Counted from the stretch's first letter, positions 1 to 8,288 are shown. The stretch is 37,658 bases of DNA from Parabacteroides faecalis (GCF_022809355.1 NZ_JAKZMM010000039.1:1-37658), one strand, 5' to 3'. Notes: generated from the sequence alone by a model not told the origin. Made by a program: numbers and translations.

Positions 1-26
1 CCCTAAAATACAAAAAATTAGGGAGA

Positions 27-72
27 CGGGCAAGTTCTGACTGAGCGAAGTTAGGACTTGCCCGATTTTTTT
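27..72. terminator. Bidirectional hairpin terminator
   Basis: CGGGCAAGT at 27-35 pairs with ACTTGCCCG at 56-64 and the stem can extend inward to 39/52. The plus strand then has a run of T at 66-72. The minus strand reads into an A/T-rich stretch, so the hairpin could stop transcription from both sides at the left edge of the rteA-rteB region. Confidence 0.6.
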
Positions 73-80
73 GCAGACAC

Positions 81-110
81 AAAAAAGGCCATCTCATTTT
101 GAGACAGCCT
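81..110 (-). terminator. Terminator of the rteA-rteB operon
   Basis: On the minus strand GGCTGTCTC and GAGATGGCC form a stem with an AAAAT loop, followed by TTTTTTG. It lies about 85 nt past the rteB stop, the expected place for the operon's intrinsic terminator. Confidence 0.65.
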
Positions 111-194
111 CCTTTCGGGTTACTCCGAAAGCCTTGCCGCCGGGTTGCCTCTCCGAAGTCGGGCAACCTGTTCTAACCTTGTGGTGTTCTTGGT

Positions 195-1490
195 CTATTC
201 CTTGTACTTTATGCCGTATAATCTTATCTTGTTGTACAGCGTGGTACGTCCGATGCCGAGCAATGCCGCAGCCAATTTGCGGTTGCCTTTCGCCTGTTCC
301 AGCGCACGGATAATCTGTTTCTTTTCCATATCGTCCATTTCCAGTGAAGCGTCAGACGTCAGCGGCATTTCATCGAATTCCAACGTGTCCGCCGTGACCG
401 TATCGCCCTCGGTATGCAGCACCGCCAAATGCACGACCCGTTTCAGCTCTCTCACGTTGCCGCCCCACGTATAGGCAAGCAGTCGTTTTCTTGCCTCCGC
501 GTCAAAGCCTTTTACTTGCTTTTCAAATTCCTCGTTGGCAAGTTGTAGGAAGAACTCCGCAAGCGGTATGATGTCCTCCTTGCACTCGCGCAGCGGCGTT
601 ATGTGCAGGGTGTATTCTTTCAGCCGTTGGTAGAGGTCAGCCCGGAAACGCTTTTCAGTTATGGCAACCTGCAAATTTTCGTTGGTGGCGGCGATGATGC
701 GCACATCAGCCCGCTTGTCCTTGCTGCCGCCCGTGGGTCTGTACATTTTGGATTCCAACGCACGGAGCAGCATCTGCTGCACTTCTATGGGCAGGTTGCC
801 TATCTCGTCAAGGAACAACGTGCCTCCGGCGGCTTCCTCCCAGAAACCTTGTTTCTTGCTTTCGGCTCCCGTGAACGCCCCTTTCTCATGTCCGAACAGG
901 GCGGAGGCGGCAAGCTCCTTTGAAAGCAGGCCGCAGTCCACCGCCACGAATGGCTTGCCTGCCCGTTTGCTCCTCGCGTGTATCTTCCCGGCAATGTGTT
1001 CCTTTCCTGTTCCGCTTTCGCCTAATATCAATACGTTCATGTTGGTCGGGGCGACCAGCCTTATCCTGCGGTCTATCTCACGGAAAGCCGCGCTCTGCCG
1101 CTCGTAAATCGGTGTGTCGTGCCGCTCCGTCCTTTTCTGCAAGGTTTTCAGGAGCGGGAAAAGGTTGGCTTCAATCAGCGGCTTCGGGATGTAATCTTCC
1201 GCGCCTGACTTCATCGACCGGACGGCCGTGGGCACTTCGTCGTAGTCGGTCATGACGATGTAGGGATTGTTCATGCCCTGTCTCCGCAGTTCTTCCAGCA
1301 GGGCGATGCCGTCTCCGTCGGGCAGGCGCAGGTCGGCAAGCACGATGTCGTCCTCCCGCACCTTGGAAAACAGTTTCCTTGCCCCGTTGCAGGTGGAGGT
1401 GCTGACGCTTTGGAATCCCTTGCTCTCCAGCAGTCCGCACACATAACCGGCGAATACGGGATTGTCCTCTATCACGATTATCCGTCCCAT
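195..1490 (-). CDS. rteB: RteB-type sigma-54-dependent response regulator
   Basis: This 431-residue protein is an NtrC-family activator. The receiver domain (about 1-115) has the acidic pair E8/D9, phospho-acceptor D53 and K103. The AAA+ domain (about 130-355) has a Walker A GESGTGKE near 157-164, an intact GAFTGA sigma-54 loop near 204-209, Walker B LFLDEIG near 225-231 and arginine fingers in RFRADLYQR. A Fis-type HTH ends the protein (about 388-425). Order, length and coupling to the upstream hybrid kinase match RteB of CTnDOT-family elements, where RteB switches on rteC and then excision and transfer. The start overlaps the end of rteA by 13 nt. The target rteC is not in the window. No key residue is missing, so it should be active. 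Confidence 0.93.
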   Translation of the reverse strand: MGRIIVIEDNPVFAGYVCGLLESKGFQSVSTSTCNGARKLFSKVREDDIVLADLRLPDGDGIALLEELRRQGMNNPYIVMTDYDEVPTAVRSMKSGAEDYIPKPLIEANLFPLLKTLQKRTERHDTPIYERQSAAFREIDRRIRLVAPTNMNVLILGESGTGKEHIAGKIHARSKRAGKPFVAVDCGLLSKELAASALFGHEKGAFTGAESKKQGFWEEAAGGTLFLDEIGNLPIEVQQMLLRALESKMYRPTGGSKDKRADVRIIAATNENLQVAITEKRFRADLYQRLKEYTLHITPLRECKEDIIPLAEFFLQLANEEFEKQVKGFDAEARKRLLAYTWGGNVRELKRVVHLAVLHTEGDTVTADTLEFDEMPLTSDASLEMDDMEKKQIIRALEQAKGNRKLAAALLGIGRTTLYNKIRLYGIKYKE

Positions 1491-3784
1491 CGTTCCGCCT
1501 CCTTCCTCGCCAAATCTACAATCAGTTTGCCTTGTGCCAGTACGGCGTCAACGGCTGCCTTTACTTCGTTATCTGATATTTTTCCCTTGTGGATTGTGTC
1601 ATACAATACCGCCAACGGCTGTTCCGCCTTTATCAGCATCCACGAGCTTCTGAGGTGGTGTATCCAGCTGTCCAACGCCTCCATGTCCCCGGCTTCCGCA
1701 GCCTTGCGCACTTCATCCATGTCGGATTGTGTCGTGGTCGCCAGCTTTTCCAACGTGCGCCGCTTGTCGCCGAAAGCGAGCAGGGGCGACAGGTCTATAT
1801 TGCTTGTGCCCTTTGGCTTGATGCAGCGTTCCGTGACTGCAAGCAGTTCGTCTATGGAATAAGGCTTGTACAGCACGGCGGCAAATCCTTTTTCTGTCAG
1901 TTCCTTTTCTTCCACATAGCCTGCGGCGGTGGCTGCAACAACGGGTATAGTCTGCGAGTTGCCGATCTCCGACGTGCGCAGCAGTTCCAGCACCTCATAA
2001 CCATTCACCTCCGGCATCTTCAGGTCGGTTACCAGCAGGTCGTAGTCCTTTGTGCGCATACGGTCCGTCAGTTCGTCCACGCTTTGGCAGGTGTCGCACT
2101 TTACGCCGCTTTGCCTGTACATTTCCTTCATCATGTCCAGCAGCATCCCGTTGTTGTCTATCGCCAGCACGGAGTATCCGGAAAGCGTGGAATGCTTAAC
2201 AGTTGTCTTTTCGGTGGCCATTGTTTCCTCCGCTTTGGGCAGTGGCAGGCTTACGGTGAAGCGGCTTCCTTTGCCCGGTTTGCTTTTCACTGTGATGCTT
2301 CCATTCAGCAGTTTCACCGTGTCGCTGACGATGGCAAGCCCTAATCCGAAGCCGTCCTCCGTCACGGAGTTGCCCAGCCGCTCGAACGGGACGAATATCC
2401 GCAGTTGCTGTTCCTTTGTCATGCCCGTGCCTGTGTCTGACACTGACAAGGTAAATATGCCGCTGGTATATTCGGTTGTCAATGTGACACTTCCGTTTTT
2501 GGTAAATTTGATGGCGTTGGATAGCAGGTTGCTCCCGATACTCAGGATGCGGTTTTTGTCACCACCCACTATCTCGTCCGCATGGTTTTTCACTGTGAAG
2601 GCAAGATGTTTGCTTGCTGCTAATGGCCCGAACTCCGTTTCCAATGTTCCGGCAATGGAGCATAGTTTGAACGGCTTTATGACGGGTGTTTCCTTGCCGC
2701 GGTCCAGACGGAAATACACCAGCAGGCTGTTTATCATCCCTGCCATGCGCCCGGCGGCATCATGGATAGTCTGTGCGTGGCGGATGCGGCTGTCAGCCTC
2801 CGTGTCGTCCAGCAGCAGTTCGGCGTTGCCGCCGATGGCGGTCAGCGGGGTGCGCAGTTCGTGGGTGACGTTTTGGATGAGGTTGCGCCGCAACTTGATT
2901 AGCTTTTCATTTGCGTTATTGCTCTCCTGCAACTTTCTGATGAGTTGCTCACGCTGTTTCCGTTCGTGGTCGTTACGCCTGATTTCCCAGTGGATGGCAA
3001 GACCGGAGAGGAACAGCAGTACGATGGCGGCGGAGATGGTGGCGGTCAGCAGCCTGACGGACAGTGCCTGCGCCTCCGATATGTCCTGTTCTCGTGCGTC
3101 GAATGCGGCCTGTGCCTGCGTGTCGAGGTCGCGTATCAGCCGCCCCAGTTCCCTGTTCAGCGTCCGGTTGCGGATGCGCAGGCTGTCGGCGTATGCTTCC
3201 ATCTCCGCCGCCTGTTTCCTTTGCAGGGCGGTCAGGCTGTCGCTGAAGGCGTGGAGTTCCCCGGCGGATGGCAGCACCTGTACGGTCTTCTTGCCGCCGA
3301 AGAAGCCTGCCAGCCCGCTTTTCTTCTTCCTCACGGTGCGGACACGTGTAGCCCGTCGGGCTACTTCGGGCAGGTGGTTCACCAGCAGGCTGTTTGCCTC
3401 GTCCTGCCGCTCCATCACCTCCATGATGTGCCGCAGATGGGTTTCCTTGTCCGTCAGGAGGGAGCGGAGCGTGTCTATCTGTGCCGGGCGCACGTATTCG
3501 CGGCAGAGCGGTTTCATGGCTTGCAGCAGGCTGTCGGTGCTCAGGAGCTGGGCATGGTAATGGCGGTAGTCCGTTTCGTCCCAGCCGACGACGCCCTCGC
3601 CCAACAGGGCAAGCCGGGTGATACAACGGTGGGCCTCACTTATGTCACGGCGCACCTGCCGGATGGTTTCCGTGCCGGCTTCTATCTCCCTGATGCGTTT
3701 GCGCTCATGCACCAAAATGGCGGCCATGCTGCCGATGACCGCCATCATGATAACGTAGCCTGCAAGAATTTTAAATTGTAACAC
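1478..3784 (-). CDS. rteA: RteA-type hybrid sensor histidine kinase
   Basis: This 768-residue inner-membrane hybrid kinase has a TM segment at about 8-25, a periplasmic helical sensor region rich in heptad-like charge patterns, and a second TM at about 242-262. The dimerisation/phospho-acceptor box is HELRTPL (H308), with an ATP-binding domain containing NAIKFTKNG, SDTGTGM and GFGLGLAI. A receiver domain follows with D587 as phospho-acceptor, then a C-terminal HPt-like domain with an HxLRSS box at H709. It is the cognate partner of the RteB protein directly downstream. The start codon is GTG, 31 nt after the stop of the HAD phosphatase gene, with no promoter visible in the gap, so it is probably transcribed with the efflux genes. 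In CTnDOT this position follows tetQ. Assignment to the family is secure; the signal sensed is unknown. Confidence 0.92.
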   Translation of the reverse strand: MLQFKILAGYVIMMAVIGSMAAILVHERKRIREIEAGTETIRQVRRDISEAHRCITRLALLGEGVVGWDETDYRHYHAQLLSTDSLLQAMKPLCREYVRPAQIDTLRSLLTDKETHLRHIMEVMERQDEANSLLVNHLPEVARRATRVRTVRKKKSGLAGFFGGKKTVQVLPSAGELHAFSDSLTALQRKQAAEMEAYADSLRIRNRTLNRELGRLIRDLDTQAQAAFDAREQDISEAQALSVRLLTATISAAIVLLFLSGLAIHWEIRRNDHERKQREQLIRKLQESNNANEKLIKLRRNLIQNVTHELRTPLTAIGGNAELLLDDTEADSRIRHAQTIHDAAGRMAGMINSLLVYFRLDRGKETPVIKPFKLCSIAGTLETEFGPLAASKHLAFTVKNHADEIVGGDKNRILSIGSNLLSNAIKFTKNGSVTLTTEYTSGIFTLSVSDTGTGMTKEQQLRIFVPFERLGNSVTEDGFGLGLAIVSDTVKLLNGSITVKSKPGKGSRFTVSLPLPKAEETMATEKTTVKHSTLSGYSVLAIDNNGMLLDMMKEMYRQSGVKCDTCQSVDELTDRMRTKDYDLLVTDLKMPEVNGYEVLELLRTSEIGNSQTIPVVAATAAGYVEEKELTEKGFAAVLYKPYSIDELLAVTERCIKPKGTSNIDLSPLLAFGDKRRTLEKLATTTQSDMDEVRKAAEAGDMEALDSWIHHLRSSWMLIKAEQPLAVLYDTIHKGKISDNEVKAAVDAVLAQGKLIVDLARKEAERWDG

Positions 3785-3815
3785 TTAATAACAATCTGTA
3801 AATTTATGTAAATAG

Positions 3816-4475
3816 CTACACTTTGGCAAGAAGTTCATACGTAAGTTCTGTTACTGAAGAAACCAGCCTGTCAGCATGAACCGATGATAATTCTGCTTCT
3901 GAGCCATAGCCATAGAGAACACCAACACATTCCATTCCGATAGCATGGGCACCTGATACATCGAACTTGCGGTCACCCACCATTATGGCACTGTCCATAT
4001 CGGTAATGTTTGCCAGCTGACATAAATAACGCATTACTTCGACCTTACTTTCCCGTGAACGATCGAAAGAAGCTCCTCCAATATAATCGAAAAAAACGGA
4101 TAATCCAAAATGTTCCAATATCCGTACGGCGAATTCCGTGGGCTTGGAGGTTGCCACATAAAGATGCTTGCCTACTCCACGTAGTGTCTGTAGCATCTCT
4201 GGGACACCAGGATAGACAGTATTCTCAAGCCAACCTTTATTGGAAAAATATTCACGGTAATAGCTTACCGCCTCGTCCGCCTGTGCATCGGAGAAATGAT
4301 AAAATTCTCTGAACGAATAGGTCAATGGCGGTCCAATGAACGGGGTTAACTTATGCAAATCGTTTTCAACGATGCCATAGCGAGATAAGGCATATTGCAC
4401 ACTGTGGACTATACCTTTGAATGAGTCGGTCAGCGTGCCGTCCAAGTCAAATAGGATATGATGTTTGGAGCTCAT
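3816..4475 (-). CDS. HAD-superfamily phosphatase (phosphoglycolate phosphatase-like)
   Basis: The 219-residue protein has all four HAD motifs: FDLDGT with D10 and D12, the ATSKP threonine at T109, K144, and GDRKFD at 167-172. An alpha-helical cap lies between motifs I and II (about 20-90), as in the phosphoglycolate phosphatase/nucleotidase branch. It probably hydrolyses a small phosphorylated metabolite in the cytoplasm; the substrate cannot be told from sequence. Its ATG overlaps the MFS stop codon by 4 nt (ATGA), so translation is coupled. It lies between the transporters and rteA, which is an unusual place for a housekeeping phosphatase and suggests it is part of the cargo cassette. Confidence 0.85.
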   Translation of the reverse strand: MSSKHHILFDLDGTLTDSFKGIVHSVQYALSRYGIVENDLHKLTPFIGPPLTYSFREFYHFSDAQADEAVSYYREYFSNKGWLENTVYPGVPEMLQTLRGVGKHLYVATSKPTEFAVRILEHFGLSVFFDYIGGASFDRSRESKVEVMRYLCQLANITDMDSAIMVGDRKFDVSGAHAIGMECVGVLYGYGSEAELSSVHADRLVSSVTELTYELLAKV

Positions 4476-5656
4476 ATCTTACTTTCCTTAAATGTAAAAC
4501 TGACCAGCAAGGACAAGGCAATGAAAGTCAGTCCCGCTATGGCTGTTCCCGTCCATTGAAAATGCTCCCAGCAGATGCCGGCTACAAACGTTCCCACAGA
4601 ACCGCCAAGAAAATAAATGGTCATGTAAAGCGTGTTTACACGGTTGATGGCTTCAGCGTCAAGCGTTACTACACTGGTTTGATTGGCAAGATGAATGCTC
4701 TGCATTCCCGCATCAATCAGAAGAATGGCAATGATAATGCCTGCGTAGCTGTCGCCGCCCCACCATGCTGTCAGCCAAGCCACCAGCATAACGGCTCCAC
4801 CCATGAGAGAAAAACGTCTGGCTCCATAAACAGAAATATATTTACTGATGAATACCACAGTAGCAGCTCCTGCCAATCCGCAAAATCCCAATGCCCCTAT
4901 GATATCATCTCCGGCAAAAAAAGGAGCTTGCTTCATCTTGAAGGCAAGGCAACTCCATAAGGCAAAGAAAGCGCCATAAGCCAATGCCGCCCGAGCGGAA
5001 GCAATGCGCAGGTATGGATATTTCCGCAGAATATGCCATAGCGACTTCATCAGCCTTCCGTATGTTTCTTTTGCCTGTGCGGGCAATGCGGGAAGCACTT
5101 TGTACATCATCAACCAGCAATACGTCATCAGTCCGGCTGCTATGAAATACACCATGCGCCACCCCCAGGCATTGGCAATCAGTCCACTCAGTATCCGTGA
5201 GCCCAAAATTCCCACCAACAGACAGGACTGCATGATGCCTACATTGCGCGTCTTATGGCTTGGGGCTGAATGATAAGACACAAGCGGTATGAAGAACTGA
5301 GGCATGACAGACGTCGCTCCGGTTATCAGCGATGCCACCCATACGATACGGATGTCCTGTGCCGTACCAATCGCCAGCAGAGAGCAGGCTGCAAGAACGT
5401 AGTTGGTTAATATCAACTTACGGCGTGAAAGCAGGTCTCCCAATGGAATGACAAACAGCAGACCAAGCATATAGCCGACTTGCGTTAAGGTCGCTACCGC
5501 ATTGGCGGATAAATCATTTATTTTAAAATCTGTGGCTATACTGCCCAACAAGGGCTGGTTATAGTAACAGTTGGCGACTGATAATCCGGTTGCAATGGAA
5601 AGCATGACCAGCAATGAAGCCGGAATACCCTGGTTGGCTTTCAATTCATATTTCAT
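4472..5656 (-). CDS. MFS transporter (drug-efflux-like)
   Basis: This is a 394-residue major facilitator protein with about 12 hydrophobic segments. The loop 2-3 signature is GDLLSRRKLIL at about 73-83, preceded by TQVGYMLGLLFVIPLGD, typical of proton-coupled antiporters of the multidrug or sugar-efflux type. The N-terminal NCYYNQPLLGSIA is common in Bacteroidetes and proteobacterial efflux-like MFS proteins. It acts in the inner membrane. It starts 11 nt after the SMR gene stop and is followed by a 4-nt overlap with the HAD gene. The substrate is not known; the company of an SMR exporter and a nitroreductase favours export of a toxic compound. Confidence 0.85.
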   Translation of the reverse strand: MKYELKANQGIPASLLVMLSIATGLSVANCYYNQPLLGSIATDFKINDLSANAVATLTQVGYMLGLLFVIPLGDLLSRRKLILTNYVLAACSLLAIGTAQDIRIVWVASLITGATSVMPQFFIPLVSYHSAPSHKTRNVGIMQSCLLVGILGSRILSGLIANAWGWRMVYFIAAGLMTYCWLMMYKVLPALPAQAKETYGRLMKSLWHILRKYPYLRIASARAALAYGAFFALWSCLAFKMKQAPFFAGDDIIGALGFCGLAGAATVVFISKYISVYGARRFSLMGGAVMLVAWLTAWWGGDSYAGIIIAILLIDAGMQSIHLANQTSVVTLDAEAINRVNTLYMTIYFLGGSVGTFVAGICWEHFQWTGTAIAGLTFIALSLLVSFTFKESKI

Positions 5657-5667
5657 GTATTCCCCTT

Positions 5668-5994
5668 TCAGTAAGAAACAATCTTCAAACCTATCAAAGA
5701 CGCTATCAGCGTGAACAAGAAGAAAAGCCGTATCGGTGTGGCCGGCTCCTTAAAGACAAAAATGCCTATCAGGACCGTACCTACCGCCCCGATACCCGTC
5801 CAAATGGCATAAGCTGTGCCTAACGGCAACGTTTGTACGGCCTTGGCAAGCAGTGTCATGCTTAATATTGTGGAGACAAGAAAACCTCCGCCCCAAAGAT
5901 AGAACTCAAAACCGGATGCGGTCCGAGTCTTCCCCAAACAAAAAGTCAGGCTTACTTCAAAGAGTCCGGCCAATAATAAGATAATCCAATTCAT
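5668..5994 (-). CDS. sugE: SMR-family transporter, SugE/Gdx type
   Basis: A 108-residue protein with four TM helices and the essential membrane Glu at E13 (GLFEVS). The region LPLGTAYAIWTGIGAVG and the conserved C-terminal GLKI tail match the SugE/Gdx branch, whose characterised members export guanidinium (and some quaternary ammonium compounds) by proton exchange. It works as an inner-membrane dimer. The gene starts 33 nt after the nitroreductase stop and ends 11 nt before the MFS start. No guanidine riboswitch was recognised upstream, which differs from many chromosomal gdx genes. Family call is secure; guanidinium as the substrate here is inference. Confidence 0.88.
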   Translation of the reverse strand: MNWIILLLAGLFEVSLTFCLGKTRTASGFEFYLWGGGFLVSTILSMTLLAKAVQTLPLGTAYAIWTGIGAVGTVLIGIFVFKEPATPIRLFFLFTLIASLIGLKIVSY

Positions 5995-6027
5995 AAAAAA
6001 TCGCCTTAAGTAAATCGTGTGACATTT

Positions 6028-6552
6028 TTATCTAATTATACGGTAATACCCTTCTTTTCGTGTGACGGCAGGCGCTGGTTTGCCATCAGGATAGCCCAAC
6101 GCCAAAGCACCGATGCCCATCAGTCCGTCAGGCAGCTCCCATGACCTTATCATCTCTTTCCCTTCATCCGTGATGAACATTTCTTTCTCTCTATGAATCC
6201 AACAGCTTCCCAAGTTCAAGGCATGAGCTGCAAGCATCATATTTTCAAGCACACAAGTTCCATCCTCGATAGCAGTATGAGCATTTGAGGGAGCAAAAAC
6301 CAATACATAAGTGGGAGCATCGTAAAAAGGATTTGATTTGGATCCAATTACTGCCGCATTCATTGCAGCCAGTTTTTTGCGCTGCTCTTTATTCTGCACA
6401 GCTACGATAAACGCACTTTGGTGCCCTCCTGCTGAAGGTGCGTAAGTTCCTGCTTCAAGTACGGCATCCAATTCCACGCGAGAAATTTGTCTGTCCTGAA
6501 ATTTACGACAACTGCGTCGCGTCTTAATAATCTCCAAAAAATCATGTTCCAT
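6028..6552 (-). CDS. Nitroreductase-family FMN oxidoreductase
   Basis: The preferred ATG at 6550-6552 gives 174 residues; the longer frame to 6591 would start upstream of the -7 box. The N-terminal IIKTRRSCRKF and APSAGGHQS are the FMN phosphate and isoalloxazine contact motifs of the nitroreductase fold. The C-terminal GIGALALGYPDGKPA is also typical. Such enzymes reduce nitro compounds or quinones with NAD(P)H as dimers in the cytoplasm. It is the first gene of the efflux-rteAB operon, with a TACTTTTG -7 box 25 nt upstream and a divergent Crp-type regulator gene beyond. Its substrate cannot be predicted. Confidence 0.87.
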   Translation of the reverse strand: MEHDFLEIIKTRRSCRKFQDRQISRVELDAVLEAGTYAPSAGGHQSAFIVAVQNKEQRKKLAAMNAAVIGSKSNPFYDAPTYVLVFAPSNAHTAIEDGTCVLENMMLAAHALNLGSCWIHREKEMFITDEGKEMIRSWELPDGLMGIGALALGYPDGKPAPAVTRKEGYYRIIR

Positions 6553-6576
6553 ATTATTCCGTGTTAAAGTTTGATG

Positions 6577-6584
6577 CAAAAGTA
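6577..6584 (-). promoter_or_regulatory. -7 box of nitroreductase-efflux-rteAB operon
   Basis: On the minus strand this reads TACTTTTG, an exact match to the Bacteroides -7 consensus TAnnTTTG, about 25 nt before the chosen nitroreductase ATG. No clean TTTG at the -33 position is seen. Confidence 0.55.
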
Positions 6585-6610
6585 GGTACATCTTACACTA
6601 AACCTTTTTA

Positions 6611-6645
6611 CATTTGGCAAAAAATGATTTCGCATTTGACAAAAA
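6611..6645. repeat. Direct repeat, candidate operator
   Basis: CATTTGGCAAAAA (6611-6623) and CATTTGACAAAAA (6633-6645) match at 12 of 13 positions and are spaced 22 bp, about two helical turns. They lie between the divergent promoters of the nitroreductase operon and the Crp-type regulator gene, the natural place for an operator. Confidence 0.4.
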
Positions 6646-6681
6646 GAGACATGCTTCCTGATTTATGACGCATCTTTTTGT

Positions 6682-6689
6682 TACCTTCG
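6682..6689 (+). promoter_or_regulatory. Possible -7 box of the Crp-type regulator
   Basis: TACCTTCG differs from TAnnTTTG at one position and lies 25 nt before the regulator ATG. The -33 element is not clear. Confidence 0.35.
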
Positions 6690-6713
6690 CAGGGTGATAA
6701 GTGTTGATGGAGT

Positions 6714-7277
6714 ATGAAACTGGAACAGATTTTAAGTTTAAGATACCCTCTGCCTGAAAAGTCTTTAGACAAATTGCATCGTTGTATGTCAGAGATTACA
6801 TTGCCTAAAGGATTTCATATATTGGAAATAAACAAGGTAGAGAAAGATATATTTTTCATTAAACAGGGTATTGTCAAGGCTTTTACTTATGTTGACGGAA
6901 AAGAAATTACGTTTTGGATAGGCAAGGAAGGTGCTACCATTGTTTCTATGAAAGGATATGTAAACGACGAGGCTGGATATGAGACAATGGAACTGATGGA
7001 GGATTCTGTTCTGTATGTCTTGAAGAGGAAGAAATTGCAGGAATTGTTTTTGGAAGATTTGCATATTGCTAATTGGGGACGACGGTATGCGGAAATGGAA
7101 CTTTTGGAGACTGAACAACGATTAATCTCCATGCTCTCAGCTATCGCCTCAGAGCGTTACAGGCAACTGGTTGAGATGGATCCGGAACTCTTGCAACGGC
7201 TGCCATTGGGCAGCATAGCCTCGTATCTTGGCATTACGCAGACAAGTTTAAGCAGGATAAGGTCACGAATGAAATAG
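6714..7277 (+). CDS. Crp/Fnr-family transcription regulator
   Basis: The 187-residue protein has an N-terminal cyclic-nucleotide-binding-like beta barrel (about 20-115; GFHILEINKVEKDIFFIKQG and the following KAFTYVDGKEIT strands). A dimer helix and a C-terminal winged HTH follow (LPLGSIASYLGITQTSLSRIRS, about 163-186). This short form is frequent in Bacteroidetes and often regulates a neighbouring gene. It lies divergent to the nitroreductase-efflux-rteAB operon with a 161-bp shared region carrying a direct repeat. The likely inference is that it controls that operon, and through it rteA-rteB. The cAMP phosphate-binding signature is not obvious, so the ligand is unknown. Confidence 0.85.
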   Translation: MKLEQILSLRYPLPEKSLDKLHRCMSEITLPKGFHILEINKVEKDIFFIKQGIVKAFTYVDGKEITFWIGKEGATIVSMKGYVNDEAGYETMELMEDSVLYVLKRKKLQELFLEDLHIANWGRRYAEMELLETEQRLISMLSAIASERYRQLVEMDPELLQRLPLGSIASYLGITQTSLSRIRSRMK

Positions 7278-7568
7278 CTTTATTTACAATTTAGCTTTTG
7301 CAACCATTTTGCAGTGTCACTTCATATAATAACGCCACAGGCTTCCATATCGGTGCCAAATGCTTCCACGCATGCACAAGGTGATTGGCTTTTGCCAACC
7401 TTGTCTTTACTTTGCGTTGCCATGCAAAACGATATTCCCAGAGTATGAAAGATTGGGACAGCAGAATGCCACAAGCTGCCACCTAATCGCATATCCATCT
7501 CATTACGGAGAATACCGATTTACTTTGCAGGCAAAAACCAAGTATCAACATTAAAAGCAGTATCGACA
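7278..7568. other. Intergenic region with a small hairpin
   Basis: No gene is supported here; the two 63-64-codon frames have no recognisable content. A hairpin at 7377-7403 (CAAGGT with ACCTTG around GGC/GCC) lies inside. Two TTTTGCA copies occur at 7296 and 7307; the motif CTTTTGCAACC at 7295-7305 recurs at 11483-11493. Confidence 0.5.
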
Positions 7569-7865
7569 ATGGAAATTTTGATTATTCAGAAAGAGGCATT
7601 CGAGGAAATGGCGGCGAAGTTCAGCCGTTTCGCGGAACGTGTGGATGCCCTCCTTGCCAAGCAGGGCGGCAAGTCATTAAACCGCTGGATGGACAACCAG
7701 GAAGTCTGCCAGCAGTTGAACATCAGTCCGCGCACGTTGCAGACGCTACGCGACAACGGCACGCTGGCCTATTCGCAGATTAACCACAAGGTGTTTTACA
7801 AGCCGGAGGATGTGCTGAGCATCGTAAAACTAATTGAGGGCAAACGGACGGTCAGAACCGTCTGA
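7569..7865 (+). CDS. Small HTH protein, excisionase-like
   Basis: This 98-residue protein has an N-terminal helical stretch (about 1-36) and a MerR/excisionase-type winged helix: MDNQEVCQQLNISPRTLQTLRDNGTLAYSQINHKVFYKPEDV (about 41-82). Pairs of such proteins sit next to integrases in CTnDOT-family elements, where Xis2c and Xis2d of CTnDOT act in excision. Its tail is basic. It is followed 34 nt later by a paralogous HTH gene, so they form a two-gene operon pointing toward the integrase operon. A role as recombination directionality factor is inference from family and place. Confidence 0.8.
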   Translation: MEILIIQKEAFEEMAAKFSRFAERVDALLAKQGGKSLNRWMDNQEVCQQLNISPRTLQTLRDNGTLAYSQINHKVFYKPEDVLSIVKLIEGKRTVRTV

Positions 7866-7899
7866 TTATTATTGTCTTACCACTAAATCCAACGTGACA

Positions 7900-8205
7900 A
7901 TGAGTGAAATGATAACCAAGAACCATGCGCTGGTCGCCCAATTCGGCGACACGCTTGACCGTCTTCTGGACGGCATCGAGAACTTTGTGGCAAACAGCCG
8001 TCCGACATTGGGCGGCGAACGCTTCCTGACGGACAGGGAGGTTTCGGAACGGCTGAAAGTGAGCCGCCGTACCTTGCAGGACTACCGAAACAACGGGGTG
8101 GTGTCCTATTACCAGCTGGGCGGCAAAATCCTGTACAAAGAATCGGACATTGAGAGGATGCTTGCCGCCAATTACCGGGAGGCGTTCAGGCGTGTCGGTA
8201 CATAA
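7900..8205 (+). CDS. Small HTH protein, excisionase-like (second paralogue)
   Basis: Starting at the ATG at 7900 gives 101 residues; the longer frame would overlap the preceding gene. After a helical N-terminus the winged HTH runs through FLTDREVSERLKVSRRTLQDYRNNGVVSYYQLGGKILYKESDIERML (about 43-90), close in pattern to the gene just upstream. The two are probably paralogues acting as DNA-bending accessory factors for excision or as regulators. A strong terminator follows at 8229-8280, and the integrase operon converges from the other side. Confidence 0.8.
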   Translation: MSEMITKNHALVAQFGDTLDRLLDGIENFVANSRPTLGGERFLTDREVSERLKVSRRTLQDYRNNGVVSYYQLGGKILYKESDIERMLAANYREAFRRVGT

Positions 8206-8228
8206 TCTGCCATCCTATAATAAGAAGA

Positions 8229-8280
8229 AGCCGACAACGGAGGATTTATTTTCCCTGCCCGTTGTCGGCTCTTTTCTTTT
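8229..8280 (+). terminator. Intrinsic terminator after the HTH pair
   Basis: AGCCGACAACGG (8229-8240) pairs perfectly with CCGTTGTCGGCT (8259-8270), followed by CTTTTCTTTT. It lies between convergent operons and may also serve the integrase operon on the minus strand. Confidence 0.8.
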
Positions 8281-8288
8281 CACCTTTT

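Noticed and set aside
2052-3781. Long open frames on the strand opposite rteA
   Set aside because: They are mirror frames of a GC-rich coding region, with no domain or start signal; rteA on the minus strand has complete kinase motifs.
5600-6060. Guanidine riboswitch before the SugE-type gene
   Set aside because: The 33-nt gap before the gene is too short for one and no guanidine-I or guanidine-II/III fold was recognised upstream of the operon.
7291-7554. Two 63-64-codon frames, one on each strand
   Set aside because: They overlap each other on opposite strands, and neither has a recognisable domain or a ribosome-binding site.
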